This document shows positions 50,622-60,380 of a stretch of DNA of 64,000 nucleotides, piece by piece. The notes beneath the pieces were generated by a model, which saw only the letters and a program-made list of their open reading frames with translations, was not told where the DNA came from and made no database searches. How positions within the stretch are numbered: position 1 is the stretch's first letter; each line of letters begins with the position of its first letter. The DNA comes from UBA1413 sp964552955 (GTDB lineage: Bacteria > Bacteroidota > Bacteroidia > Bacteroidales > Prolixibacteraceae), in NCBI GenBank assembly GCA_964552955.1, contig CAZKIU010000005.1, positions 48,195-112,194 on the forward strand, given 5' to 3'. The position numbers and the translations under genes are program-made.

Positions 50622-52619
50622 TTAGGCGTCGATGTTGGCGTAGATGGCGTGGTCTTCGATGAACTTACGACGTGGCGGCACATCGTCGCCCATCAGCATG
50701 GCGAAGATATGGTCGGCCTCGGCCGCATTCTCAATGGTCACCTGCTGAAGGGTTCTTTTCTCAGGATGCATCGTGGTCTCCCAGAGCTGCTCGGCGTTCA
50801 TTTCACCCAAACCTTTATAACGCTGGATGGTAATCCCTGATTCACTGCCCTCGCCCCACTCTTCGATGAGTTGCAGACGCTGCTGTTCTGTCCAGGCGTA
50901 TGACTCCTTCTTCCCTTTTTTTACGAGGTAAAGTGGAGGAGTGGCCAGATAGAGGTGGCCCCGGCGGATGATCTCCTGCATATAGCGGAAGAAAAAAGTC
51001 ATGATCAGGGTGTCGATGTGGCTGCCATCGACATCGGCGTCGGTCATGATGACGATCTTGTGATAGCGGAGCTTGTCGAGGTTGAGTTCCTTGGAATCTT
51101 CCTCGGTGCCGATGGTGACGCCCAGGGCGGTATAGATGTTCTTTATCTCCTCGTTGTCGAGGATTTTGTGCTGCATTGCCTTCTCGACGTTAAGGATTTT
51201 ACCCCGGAGCGGGAGGATAGCCTGGGTGCGGCGGTCGCGACCCTGTTTGGCGGTACCCCCTGCAGAGTCCCCCTCGACGATGAAGATTTCACATTTTTCG
51301 GGATCTCTTTCAGAGCAGTCGCTCAGTTTACCGGGGAGGCCGCCCCCTGTGAGGGCGTTTTTGCGCTGCACCATTTCGCGGGCTTTGCGGGCGGCATGAC
51401 GGGCCTGGGCGGCCAGAACCACCTTGTCCATGATGATGCGTGCGGCGCGTGGATTCTCCTCCAGGTAATAGGTGAGCATTTCACTTACCGCCTGGTCAAC
51501 CGAAGCCACGACCTCTGAGTTCCCCAGTTTGGTCTTCGTCTGCCCCTCAAACTGCGGTTCCTGTACCTTCACCGAGATGACCGCCGTGAGCCCCTCCCGG
51601 AAGTCGTCACCGTTGATTTCCAGCTTCAGCTTGGTGAGAATCCCCGACTGGTCGGCATAGTTCTTCATGGTGCGGGTGAGCCCCCGCCGGAACCCCGTCA
51701 GATGGGACCCTCCCTCTATCGTGTTGATATTGTTGACGTATGAATGGACATTCTCTGAGTACGAATTGTTGTACTGGAGGGCCACTTCCACGGGGATGCC
51801 GTTTTTCTCGGTCGACACATGGATGATGTCGGGCGTCAGCCTCACCCTGGAATCGTCGAGGTATTCGACGAATTCCTTCAACCCAAGGGTCGAAAGGAAC
51901 GTCTCGCTTTTATAGCCATTCCCTTCTTCGACCACCCTTTCGTCGGTGATGGTCAGTCTGATCCCTTTGTTCAGGAAAGCGAGTTCCCTGAGGCGGGCGG
52001 TCAGAACCTCATATTTGTAAGAGGTCGTCTGGAAAATGGAGCCATCGGGCTTGAAGGTGATGATGGTTCCCGTATCATCGCAAACGCCGGCCTCCCTGAC
52101 ATCGTACAAGGGTTTGCCGATGTTGTATTCCTGAACGTATATCTTACCGTTGCGGTGAATCTCGGCCTTCATGTAGGTGGAGAGGGCGTTGACGCAGGAG
52201 ACTCCCACGCCATGCAACCCTCCTGAAACCTTATAGGAGTCCTTGGAGAATTTACCCCCGGCATGGAGGACTGTCAGGGCCACTTCGAGGGCTGACCGGT
52301 TTTCCTTGGTATGGATTTCCGTGGGAATACCCCGCCCGTCATCCCTGACGGTGATGGAGTCGTCGGCATGAATGATCACATCAATATTCTGGCAGTAACC
52401 GGCCAGTGCCTCATCAATAGAGTTGTCGACCACTTCGTACACCAGGTGGTGAAGCCCCCTGTCGTTGACATCGCCGATGTACATGGCAGGACGCTTCCTG
52501 ACGGCCTCAAGGCCTTCCAGAACCTGTATGCTGTCGGCCCCGTAATTGTCGGCTCCGTTTCCGTTCGTATTGCTATTGCCGTTCCCCTGAACGGTACCGT
52601 TTTCTTCCAATTCGCTCAT
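50622..52619 (-). CDS. gyrB: DNA gyrase subunit B
   Basis: 665 residues. GHKL ATPase domain (VLEGLEAVRKRPAMYIGDVNDRGLHHLVYEVVDNSIDEALAG, DDGRGIPTEIH, GGLHGVGVSCVNALS), transducer, and the TOPRIM domain with EGDSAGG and MTDADVDGSHI. Together with GyrA it puts negative supercoils into DNA. The N-terminal tail is unusually Asn/Gly-rich (VQGNGNSNTNGNGADNYG). A TATATTTG -7 element lies 139 bases upstream (52758-52765, minus). Some Bacteroidota carry ParE of similar length; GyrB is preferred from the RKRPAMYIGD...RGLHHLVYEVVDNS pattern. Confidence 0.94.
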   Translation of the reverse strand: MSELEENGTVQGNGNSNTNGNGADNYGADSIQVLEGLEAVRKRPAMYIGDVNDRGLHHLVYEVVDNSIDEALAGYCQNIDVIIHADDSITVRDDGRGIPTEIHTKENRSALEVALTVLHAGGKFSKDSYKVSGGLHGVGVSCVNALSTYMKAEIHRNGKIYVQEYNIGKPLYDVREAGVCDDTGTIITFKPDGSIFQTTSYKYEVLTARLRELAFLNKGIRLTITDERVVEEGNGYKSETFLSTLGLKEFVEYLDDSRVRLTPDIIHVSTEKNGIPVEVALQYNNSYSENVHSYVNNINTIEGGSHLTGFRRGLTRTMKNYADQSGILTKLKLEINGDDFREGLTAVISVKVQEPQFEGQTKTKLGNSEVVASVDQAVSEMLTYYLEENPRAARIIMDKVVLAAQARHAARKAREMVQRKNALTGGGLPGKLSDCSERDPEKCEIFIVEGDSAGGTAKQGRDRRTQAILPLRGKILNVEKAMQHKILDNEEIKNIYTALGVTIGTEEDSKELNLDKLRYHKIVIMTDADVDGSHIDTLIMTFFFRYMQEIIRRGHLYLATPPLYLVKKGKKESYAWTEQQRLQLIEEWGEGSESGITIQRYKGLGEMNAEQLWETTMHPEKRTLQQVTIENAAEADHIFAMLMGDDVPPRRKFIEDHAIYANIDA

Positions 52620-52757
52620 TTTTACGCTTGCTTTTAATTCCTGGTTTTCCGATGGCTCCGGGAGTCAAAATCAAAGCTTCGCAGAGGATTTTGATTTCGG
52701 AAAACTCCTGGTAATCAGTTGTTTGTAAATAGCCTACTTTCTCCTTAAACCATCGGG

Positions 52758-52765
52758 CAAATATA
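52758..52765 (-). promoter_or_regulatory. Bacteroidota -7 element upstream of gyrB
   Basis: Reads TATATTTG on the minus strand. It would give a ~130-base 5' leader for gyrB. No -33 box at standard spacing. Confidence 0.35.
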
Positions 52766-52772
52766 ATAAAAT

Positions 52773-52801
52773 AACCCGTGAAAACGGCATTTTCACGGGT
52801 T
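52773..52801 (-). terminator. intrinsic terminator of the TPR/outer-membrane operon
   Basis: AACCCGTGAAAA (52773-52784) pairs perfectly over 12 bases with TTTTCACGGGTT (52790-52801), loop of five. On the minus strand it is followed by TATTTTATTATATTT. It ends the operon coming from 57793 and separates it from gyrB. Confidence 0.85.
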
Positions 52802-52853
52802 CACAGGGTGTATTGTTGATAACTTAATGCACTTTCTTAGAGGGTCTGACCAT

Positions 52854-54683
52854 TCAGAAGGAGTAGCTGATGCCGGCCAGGAAGTTAAAGGTTTGAGCCG
52901 GGTAGCCCAGCCACTTCTCATACTTCTGCATGCCGAAGTTGTTGATTTGTCCGAAGGCGGTCAGTTTACGGGTGATGTCATAATTTCCGCGGAGATTTAT
53001 ATCAAAGACCGGGTTTAATTTATAAACCACTGCGTTGATGGCCGAGAGGCTTTGGAGGGATTCCCAGGAGTAATATTCGGCCGGGGCCAGGTTTGTCTGG
53101 AAAAGGAGCCCTTTGCGGGTGCCCAGGGCATAAAGGTCGGCCGAGACCGACAGGCGGTCATTCACCCTATAATTGATCGTCGCCGTGGCATCGAAGGCGG
53201 GGAGGTTCCACGGATTCTCCTGTTCTTCCATTTTATATTTGTAGATACTGGTACTCAGGAGCATATTCAGTTTGTCGCCCGCGTAGTAGGTGATTTCTCC
53301 GCTGAACCTGGTTTGGGTCATGTCGTCGTAGAGGACCCTGAAGGTGTTGTCGGCAAATTGGGGCATGGGGGTGGGGCCCATGGAGGGGAGCCTGAAGCCC
53401 TGCAGGTAATAGAGGGGTTGCCCGGCGATTTTGGAATGGTCTGCTTGAATCCTGAAATTCATTTTGGAGGAGAGCTTACCATCGAATCCTCCGTAGATCC
53501 TGTAGATTTCGTGATGGTTCTTCACGCTCAGGGAGGGGACCACAAAGGGGTTCTCGGCAGCGATAGCAGAATAGTGGTTGTGGTGGTATTGTCCGTCGGC
53601 TCCGGCAAAAACAGAGATGATTTCCTTCACCGGGGAAAAGTTGAACCGGATATCGGGGGAGACCTTGAAGGTGGCTTTATCGGTGAGACCGGCCACCAGC
53701 CATGACTTGAAGCCCGCCCGGAGGCTGATGGTTTCGTTGCCCAGGAAGATTCCGGGGCGGAAGCTGATCCAGGTTTGGGAGCGGTTAACGGGCAGGGGAA
53801 TGAGTTCCAGAATGACAGGGTAGACCTGGGTGGCTTTGGAGTATTCAACACCTCCGTCGACCAGCAGGCTGAATCCCTGTTGAGGCTTGTGAAAGTTCAT
53901 GTCGAATTTCACAAAATCCTCACGTTGGCCGGTCTTGGTTCCGAAGCGGTAGTACTGGAAGTCGAAACCCGCAGAGGGGTCTTCCTTGGTGGCAAAGACA
54001 TTCTGGAGGTTGATGGCAATTCCTCCGCGGGTGAAGGCTTGTTTTTGACCCTGTTGTGTGTAAGTCTGGCCTTTCTCTTTCAGGAAAGAGGGGATGGAAT
54101 CTGCTTCGGTGGTGGAGGGATAACCATAGTAGCGGAAGCCATCATGGTCGATGCCCAGGTTGACCGAAAGCGTAGACTTGCGGAACATGTGCTTGAGGAA
54201 CATCTCCGCTTCATTCTCGGAAAAGGGGGCGCTGACGCGCTCTCCATTCCGGAGGTTGAGTTTGCTGTGTGAGGAGAGGTGGCGGGCATGTAACCCGAAT
54301 ACCGAGTTTTTATTCTTTGTATTGTTGAAGAAAAGTTCTCCGTAGGGTTTATTGTAGTTCCCAACACCCACGCGGACCAGTCCGTACCCCGGTTTCTCCT
54401 CCGGCTTACCTATCACCGTGGCTGCCTGGAGGTTTTTCACCGGCAAGGCTGAGAAGACCGGTTTACTGTCGATGGAATAGGTGAAGTTGGGTTTTTTGGC
54501 GGCTTCATCTTTGATGACGGGTGTGTCGTTGATCTTTTCGGCGTCGATGGTGACAGGGGTATATGATTTCACGACCTCCACCTCCTGGCGGAGGGTGTCG
54601 GGTTTCTGTGCACTGACTTCCCGGTTGATCATTGTCATGCAGGCCAGTAAGGCGGTTCCGGAAATGAAATACTTTATGATCAT
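52854..54683 (-). CDS. outer-membrane beta-barrel protein (TonB-receptor-like, no plug)
   Basis: 609 residues. Weak signal peptide (IIKYFISGTALLACMTMINREVSAQ), then a short periplasmic stretch EVEVVKSYTPVTIDAEKINDTPVI, followed by alternating beta-strands to the end (TFNFLAGISYSF, terminal Phe). The barrel resembles TonB-dependent receptors but is shorter and has no plug domain or visible TonB-box/plug motifs. It lies 47 bases downstream of the TPR gene in one operon, a pairing I associate with Bacteroidota. Its function is unknown; cooperation with the TPR protein at the outer membrane is inferred. Confidence 0.8.
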   Translation of the reverse strand: MIIKYFISGTALLACMTMINREVSAQKPDTLRQEVEVVKSYTPVTIDAEKINDTPVIKDEAAKKPNFTYSIDSKPVFSALPVKNLQAATVIGKPEEKPGYGLVRVGVGNYNKPYGELFFNNTKNKNSVFGLHARHLSSHSKLNLRNGERVSAPFSENEAEMFLKHMFRKSTLSVNLGIDHDGFRYYGYPSTTEADSIPSFLKEKGQTYTQQGQKQAFTRGGIAINLQNVFATKEDPSAGFDFQYYRFGTKTGQREDFVKFDMNFHKPQQGFSLLVDGGVEYSKATQVYPVILELIPLPVNRSQTWISFRPGIFLGNETISLRAGFKSWLVAGLTDKATFKVSPDIRFNFSPVKEIISVFAGADGQYHHNHYSAIAAENPFVVPSLSVKNHHEIYRIYGGFDGKLSSKMNFRIQADHSKIAGQPLYYLQGFRLPSMGPTPMPQFADNTFRVLYDDMTQTRFSGEITYYAGDKLNMLLSTSIYKYKMEEQENPWNLPAFDATATINYRVNDRLSVSADLYALGTRKGLLFQTNLAPAEYYSWESLQSLSAINAVVYKLNPVFDINLRGNYDITRKLTAFGQINNFGMQKYEKWLGYPAQTFNFLAGISYSF

Positions 54684-54730
54684 GGTCTTATATTCTTGGA
54701 TTCACATTATTGACATTCTTTCTCAACCTG

Positions 54731-57700
54731 CTAATTGAGTTTGATCTCCAGGGGATTGCCCTGTGTGGCATCGGCATCGCGTTTTTCCCTCTCTTCAATG
54801 GCACTCAGTTTACGGCCTGCTTCCGCCAGGATACCATCCTCCTTGACCGGGTAGTTTTCAATGAGGCTCTTAAGGGTATGCTTGGCCTGGAAATCATCTT
54901 TTTTGGCCACATAGATGTCGGAAAGAAGGATGAAACTCTTGGCCAGCCAGTATTGATGGGAGGTTCCTTTGTCGATGAAATCCATGATTTCCTTTTCTGC
55001 TGTGGCCAGGTTTTGTTTCCGGAAGTAGATATCGGCCAGCAGGTATTTGGCCTCGGCTCCCTGAAGGGTGTTGGTTTGTGCTGAGGCTTCCCGGAGCCCG
55101 GCCATGGCCTGGTCGTAATTCCCCAGTTCATACGAGGACTTGGCACTGATATAGGTCGCTTCCCGGATCAGTTCCTGAGTGACTTTATCTGCTTTGGTGA
55201 GCTTGGCTGCACTTTCGATGGCCTCGCGGTATTTCTGGAGCATGAAATGGCTGCGCATTTGTCCGGCCATGGCTTTCACCTTGTTCCACTGGTTTCCGGA
55301 GAGACTCTCCAGCCGTGCAAAGAGCTCGAGGGCTTCGTCGTATCTTTTGGCGTTATAGAGGAGTTCCGAGGCCTTTGAAAGGGCTTGTTCGCTGAAGGCA
55401 TTCAGGGGCTGGCGCGCCACAAAAAGGTAATGGTCGAGGGATTCCGTGTATTTGCCCTGGTTGTAGAGGGCTTCCCCCAGGTAAAAACGGGCGTTGAGCA
55501 CGAAGCTGCCGTTGGGGAATTGCGAGAGATAGTGGCGGAGCTGAGTGATGGCATTGGGGTCGTTGGCCATGAACTGCTTCTCGGCCAGCATCCAGGAGAG
55601 GGAATCCTGTTCCGAGGTGGTGACCACGGCGCCTGTGCCCAGCTGACGGCTATAGGCGAAGTAGGCATCCACATCGTTGAGCTCCAAGTAACAATTCTTG
55701 ATGCCCAGAAGGGCTGCCTGGGCTTCCTGTGTCGCCCCGTATTCTTCTGCCACCTGCTTGTAATACTTCAGGGCATTCTGGAAGTCACCGACATTATAGT
55801 TGACCAGTCCCATCTGGAGGAGGGCTTTGGGGTAGTAAGTACTCTGGCTGAACTGATCTATAATGGACTGGTATTCTTTTTTAGCTTCGGCATAGTTGCC
55901 TTCTCTTTCGTAGGAGCGTCCCAACTCGTAATGGGCATCGTCGATGAGTCCCGACTGGGGAAAGGAGGAGATCAGGCTGCGGAGCTGCTGAATTTTTCCG
56001 GCCTGGTTACGCTGGAGTCCGCTGCAGAAGGCCAGTTGATAAAGGGCATAATCGGCATCATACAGCTTCATGTTAAAGGCCTGCTGGTAGTTTTTCACGG
56101 CAGCAGGATAGTCGCGGGCCACGAAGTAGGTGTCGCCGACCCGGTTATACACGTCTGCTATTTTTTCGGAGCGCCGGCCTTGCATGGCATTCAGGTATTT
56201 CTGGAATGCCGTTCCGGCCTGTTGGTAATCCTCCAGCTTGAAGTAGGCATACCCCAGATTGTAATAAGCCTCAGGGTATTCGGAAAGGGTGGAGGCCCCG
56301 GGTGACTGCAGGAACTGGTTGTAACCGGTGATGGCGGCGTTGAAATCACCTGTTCTGTATAGCGTTTCTGATCTCCAGTACCGGGCCCCTGCGGTGATGG
56401 GATTGGAATACCGGTTTTCGAGCGACTTATCGAACAGGACCAGAGCCTGGTCGTAAGAGCCATTGGTGAACAGCTCCAGTCCCCGGTAGTAGGTGACCCG
56501 CTGATAGGCCTGGTTGATTTCCGGATTTTTCACTTTTATTTTCTCGATGGAGCTTATGGCATCCCGGTAGTTACGGGTGACCATGTATACATCGACCAGG
56601 TATTTATAGGCATCGCTGTTGCGGTCTGAACTGGGGTAAAGGGTGATATACTTATCGAAGGCTTTGATGGTCTCATTGAAGGGGGAGTAGGAGAGTTCGT
56701 AGGTGAGTTTTGCATAGTTAAAGAGGGCATCTTCCTTGATCTCCGGGTCGAAATCCATCTCGGAGGCGGCTTCAAAGGCGATCCGGGCTTTTTCCTTCAA
56801 GGCGGTTTTCACGTAGGCATCGGCCAGTGTGTAATAACTGCTCTGGGCCGTGATGTCATTTCCTTTGGAGGATTTCTCGAGGTAAGGGACCGCTTTGGCA
56901 TATTCCCCGGTATTGTAAAGGCAGAATCCCATGATGTAGTTGTCCTCGCGCGACTTGGATCCCGGGGTTTCATGGTAATAGCTGAGGAACTGGAGGGCGT
57001 CGGCATAACGGCGGAGATGGTAATAGGAGTCTCCGATGAGCCGGGCCAGCTCAGGTTTGTATTGTTCCTCGACATCGTTGATGATAGGGACGATATAATC
57101 GACCACCTCGGCATATTTCTCCTGTTTGTAATAGATCTGACTTACATAGATGGGGATGATCCTGTTGAAATTGGGATCGTTCTGCAACTGGCGGAAGCCC
57201 TCCAGGGCCTCTTCATTCCGGTTCTTCAGGTAGTTGATATGGGCATAATAGTAGAGGGCTGGTTTGGCCAGGAGGTGGTTTTTGTCCTTGATGAGCAGGA
57301 ACTCATTGAGTGCAAGATCCAACTCATCGGTCATCAGATAGGAGTATCCCATCATGTAGCCTGTTTCCACCTGGTCGGAAGCAGAGAGCCCTTCCCTTTC
57401 GACACCCCCCAGGGTACGCAGGGCCAGCGGGTAGCGTTTTTTCTCAAACTGGAAGTCGCCCAGATAGAATTTGGCATAGTTGCTATAGGGACTGTCGGCG
57501 TACTCTTTGATGAAGTTGTTGAGCATTTTGTCCCCTGTGACATGTTCGGAGCGGAGGGCAGACAGGGCCATATAATAATAGGCTTCCGCCGCGGTCTCCG
57601 ACCGGGGGTCGGCCACTTCCCTCACTTGCTCAAACTGCCGGTAGGCAGCGTTGTATTTGGCGGTCTTGAAAAGCTCCTTTCCCAGGGCAATATCTTTCTG

Positions 57701-57793
57701 AATTTCATTGTAATAACGGGTTTCCTGTGCCTGAAGCCCGGAGGTCAGCCACATAAAAGCCGCCATAATCATCATTGGCTTGAATTTCTTCAT
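54731..57793 (-). CDS. large periplasmic tetratricopeptide-repeat protein
   Basis: 1020 residues from the ATG at 57793, which gives a proper signal peptide (KKFKPMMIMAAFMWLTSGLQAQ); 14 open codons further upstream are unlikely. The remainder is almost wholly TPR: many 33-36-residue units such as AYYNLGYAYFKLEDYQQAGTAFQKYL, DAHYELGRSYEREGNYAEAKKEYQSIID, YYPKALLQMGLVNYNVGDFQNALKYYKQVA. It is a protein-binding scaffold, perhaps for outer-membrane or gliding/secretion assemblies. It is the first gene of an operon with the beta-barrel protein and is divergent from ftsE. Confidence 0.9.
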   Translation of the reverse strand: MKKFKPMMIMAAFMWLTSGLQAQETRYYNEIQKDIALGKELFKTAKYNAAYRQFEQVREVADPRSETAAEAYYYMALSALRSEHVTGDKMLNNFIKEYADSPYSNYAKFYLGDFQFEKKRYPLALRTLGGVEREGLSASDQVETGYMMGYSYLMTDELDLALNEFLLIKDKNHLLAKPALYYYAHINYLKNRNEEALEGFRQLQNDPNFNRIIPIYVSQIYYKQEKYAEVVDYIVPIINDVEEQYKPELARLIGDSYYHLRRYADALQFLSYYHETPGSKSREDNYIMGFCLYNTGEYAKAVPYLEKSSKGNDITAQSSYYTLADAYVKTALKEKARIAFEAASEMDFDPEIKEDALFNYAKLTYELSYSPFNETIKAFDKYITLYPSSDRNSDAYKYLVDVYMVTRNYRDAISSIEKIKVKNPEINQAYQRVTYYRGLELFTNGSYDQALVLFDKSLENRYSNPITAGARYWRSETLYRTGDFNAAITGYNQFLQSPGASTLSEYPEAYYNLGYAYFKLEDYQQAGTAFQKYLNAMQGRRSEKIADVYNRVGDTYFVARDYPAAVKNYQQAFNMKLYDADYALYQLAFCSGLQRNQAGKIQQLRSLISSFPQSGLIDDAHYELGRSYEREGNYAEAKKEYQSIIDQFSQSTYYPKALLQMGLVNYNVGDFQNALKYYKQVAEEYGATQEAQAALLGIKNCYLELNDVDAYFAYSRQLGTGAVVTTSEQDSLSWMLAEKQFMANDPNAITQLRHYLSQFPNGSFVLNARFYLGEALYNQGKYTESLDHYLFVARQPLNAFSEQALSKASELLYNAKRYDEALELFARLESLSGNQWNKVKAMAGQMRSHFMLQKYREAIESAAKLTKADKVTQELIREATYISAKSSYELGNYDQAMAGLREASAQTNTLQGAEAKYLLADIYFRKQNLATAEKEIMDFIDKGTSHQYWLAKSFILLSDIYVAKKDDFQAKHTLKSLIENYPVKEDGILAEAGRKLSAIEEREKRDADATQGNPLEIKLN

Positions 57794-57996
57794 ACCGGTA
57801 AAATTTATAGGACCTGATAAACAAAAACTGTGCAAACCCTTCTGCCAGACGGTTTAAATCACTAAAGTAGGCCATTCGGACGGGTTAGCCGGCCAAAAGT
57901 AAGCCATTTTCTCAACAAGAAACTGTTAGTTTCTTTCCTTTATTATGGGGGAAGCTAAAAAAGATTGGGCTACCTTCGTGGAAAAATGAGGGCAAA

Positions 57997-58707
57997 ATGG
58001 GCGGACAACCGATCATAGAATTGACAGAAGCAGACATCTTCCAGCGTGAGGAGCTGGTGCTCCGCAATGTGACGCTGAGGGTGGACGAGGGGGAACTGGT
58101 CTATCTCATCGGGAGGGTCGGAACCGGAAAATCAAGCCTGATCAAGACGCTGAATGCAGAGATACCTTTGGTCCAGGGTGCCGGCCAGGTGCTGGGATAT
58201 GACCTCGCCCATCTGAAGAGCCGGGATGTCCCGATGCTCAGGCGCAAGCTGGGGGTGGTCTTCCAGGATTTCAGGCTCCTTGTGGACCGGAATGTGAAGG
58301 AGAACCTGGAGTTTGTGCTCAAGGCCACCGGCTGGAAACAACAGAAGGCCATCACGGAAAGAATCCATGAGGTGCTGGAGCTGGTGGGTATGGAACATCA
58401 ACTGGTCAGGATGCCCCATCGCTTGTCAGGGGGAGAACAACAACGGGTGGTGATCGCCCGGGCTATGCTGAATGATCCACCCCTCATTTTAGCCGATGAG
58501 CCTACAGGTAACCTGGATCCCGAAACCTCAGAACAGATCCTGGGGCTCCTTCAGCAACTCAATAAACAGGGGAAAACCGTCGTTATGGCCACCCATGACT
58601 ATGCCCTGATCGGTAAACACAAGGCCCGTACCCTGAGCTGTGAAGGGAAAAAGGTGACCGACGTGACCAAGGCCGACGGGGAGCTGGATTTTAATCTTCT
58701 GATGTAA
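57997..58707 (+). CDS. ftsE: FtsE-like ABC ATPase (cell division)
   Basis: 236 residues. Walker A GRVGTGKSSLIK (consensus GxxGxGKS, with Arg in place of the more usual Thr/Ser), Q-loop VVFQDFRLL, signature RLSGGEQQRVVIARAM, Walker B LILADEPTGNLD, and H-loop THD. The FQDFRLL sequence identifies FtsE among ABC ATPases. With FtsX it controls peptidoglycan hydrolases at the septum. No ftsX follows; the next gene is on the other strand, as often in Bacteroidota where ftsX is elsewhere. A short acidic C-terminal tail (KADGELDFNLLM) is present. Confidence 0.9.
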   Translation: MGGQPIIELTEADIFQREELVLRNVTLRVDEGELVYLIGRVGTGKSSLIKTLNAEIPLVQGAGQVLGYDLAHLKSRDVPMLRRKLGVVFQDFRLLVDRNVKENLEFVLKATGWKQQKAITERIHEVLELVGMEHQLVRMPHRLSGGEQQRVVIARAMLNDPPLILADEPTGNLDPETSEQILGLLQQLNKQGKTVVMATHDYALIGKHKARTLSCEGKKVTDVTKADGELDFNLLM

Positions 58708-58728
58708 ATATCAGAAGATTGAAATCTT

Positions 58729-58794
58729 GAATGAAGGAATCCTGAGTCTTGAATGAGGGAATCCTGAGTCTTGAATGAAGGAATCCTGAGCGTC
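58729..58794. repeat. 22-bp tandem repeat (3 units) after ftsE
   Basis: Three copies of a 22-base unit beginning GAATGAAGGAATCCTGAG at 58729, 58751 and 58773, with few changes. Each unit contains GAATCCT and GAGTCTT, i.e. 7-mers of the dispersed family plus an 8-base spacer (GAATGAAG). It lies in the 219-base gap between ftsE and the flavodiiron gene, which are convergent. Confidence 0.88.
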
Positions 58795-58926
58795 GAATCA
58801 GGAATGGTTCAAAAAACACGGCTATGAAGGTATCTCTCCGGCAATTTCTTCTGGTTTAATTCATTCTTTACCTGACAGGCAGAAGGTAATGATTGGGTTC
58901 TGATTCTTGACGATGCGAAGTGAGGC

Positions 58927-60114
58927 CTATTGGTTAAGTTTGGCGGCCATAGCGTCGGCAAGGGCGATGAGGTCTTCGCGGGTGTCGGCTTTCAGGGCTC
59001 CTTTTTCTTCGATGGGGTGATGGACCATTTCCCATTTGACTTTTTCTGCGAATTCCATCAGGTTTTTGACGCCTCCTCCATTCCAGGAGTAATTGCCGAA
59101 GATTCCCAGATAGTGGTTTTTCACGCCCATATGGCTGATGGTGGAAAGTAGGGTTTCCACGTTGGGAAAGAGGGCATTGTTGTAGGCGCAGCTGCCGACG
59201 ATAAATCCCTGGTATTTGAAAATGTCGTTGATGATATAGGAAGAGTGGGTTTTGGAGGCATCGTAGACTCTGATGTTTTTGATTCCGTGTTCGGCCAGCC
59301 GGCGGGCGATCACCTCAGCCATTTTCTGGGTGTTTCCGTACATAGAGCCATAGACGATGACCACCCCCTTCTCCATGTCGTAGGAACTCCATTTGTTGTA
59401 ACGGCTGAGGACCCACTGGAGGTCGGTGCGCCATACGGGACCGTGGGTGGCGGCAATCATTTTTATTTCCAGATCAGCCAGCTTCTTGATGGCCCGCTGG
59501 GTGTGGGCGCAGTACTTACCGACAATATTGGTAAAGTAACGCATCACCTCCACCTCGTAAAAGTCCAGGTTGATCTCATCGTCAAAGATGCCGCCGTCGA
59601 GGGTGCCATAGCTTCCAAAAGCATCGCCGGCAAACAGTATATTGTTGTTTACTTCGTAGCTCACCATGGTTTCGGGCCAGTGGACCATGGGGATGGACCG
59701 GAATTTGAGGGTATGCCGGCCCAGTTCGAGGGTGTCGTCGTCATAGACTTCCAGTATGTTGTGGGGCTGCATATAAAAGCTTTCCACAAGCTGGAAGGTT
59801 TTTTTGTTGCCTACCAGAGTAACGTTGGGGTATTTGGTGATCAGGGCCTTCAGGGCTCCGCTGTGGTCAGGTTCCATGTGGTTGATCACCAGATAGTCGA
59901 CCTGCCGTCCGTTCAGCAAGGCTTCCACATTGTCGAGATAGTCGTCGATAAACTGCCGTTCAACAGTGTCTATCAGTGCCACTTTTTCATCGAGGATGAG
60001 GTAGGCATTGTAGCTGATGCCATGTGGTATCGGCCATATATTTTCAAAAAGATGGGTCCTGCGGTCATTGAATCCCAGGAACCAGATGTTGTCGGCGAGT
60101 TGAACCTGAAGCAT
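58927..60114 (-). CDS. flavodiiron protein (A-type flavoprotein)
   Basis: 395 residues from the ATG at 60114; the frame stays open 57 codons upstream but that part does not resemble the family. The N-terminal metallo-beta-lactamase-like domain holds the di-iron ligands: H79-x-E81-x-D83-H84, the His in MVHWPETM, the Asp in FAGDAFG and the His in ATHGPVW. The C-terminal flavodoxin domain (VIVYGSMYGNTQKMAEVI, GSCAYNNALFPN, FGNYSWNGGG) binds FMN. It reduces O2 to water and/or NO to N2O, protecting an anaerobe. The electron donor (rubredoxin or other) is not in the window. Confidence 0.96.
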   Translation of the reverse strand: MLQVQLADNIWFLGFNDRRTHLFENIWPIPHGISYNAYLILDEKVALIDTVERQFIDDYLDNVEALLNGRQVDYLVINHMEPDHSGALKALITKYPNVTLVGNKKTFQLVESFYMQPHNILEVYDDDTLELGRHTLKFRSIPMVHWPETMVSYEVNNNILFAGDAFGSYGTLDGGIFDDEINLDFYEVEVMRYFTNIVGKYCAHTQRAIKKLADLEIKMIAATHGPVWRTDLQWVLSRYNKWSSYDMEKGVVIVYGSMYGNTQKMAEVIARRLAEHGIKNIRVYDASKTHSSYIINDIFKYQGFIVGSCAYNNALFPNVETLLSTISHMGVKNHYLGIFGNYSWNGGGVKNLMEFAEKVKWEMVHHPIEEKGALKADTREDLIALADAMAAKLNQ

Positions 60115-60326
60115 AATCCGTAGTCTGTTTTGATTTACGGTGCAAAAATAACAAAAAAGGGGGTGAAAGTCGTAGCAAAGGGATCGGTTAATTCTGAAGG
60201 AATGGTCAGCTTCCCGATGAACTGACAGCCGTAGGGGATGACTTCTCTTCCGGTCCCATTCAGGCCAGTAACGGCCCGGGTTCAAGGGCGTTGCAGTGTT
60301 AGCCCGGGCCTGTCACGTAACCTTGT

Positions 60327-60357
60327 TTTACCTGATGTGGGAAAAAGTCTATATTTG
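60327..60357 (+). promoter_or_regulatory. candidate promoter of mltG
   Basis: TATATTTG (60350-60357) is a full TAnnTTTG match. TTTA (60327-60330) lies 19 bases upstream, one mismatch from TTTG. The mltG start is 24 bases downstream. Confidence 0.45.
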
Positions 60358-60380
60358 TTCTTTCTTTTTGTGCATAACCG

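Noticed and set aside
60115..60285. 57-codon N-terminal extension of the flavodiiron protein
   Set aside because: The extension is Arg/His/Cys-rich with no homology-like pattern; the ATG at 60114 gives the standard family N-terminus.
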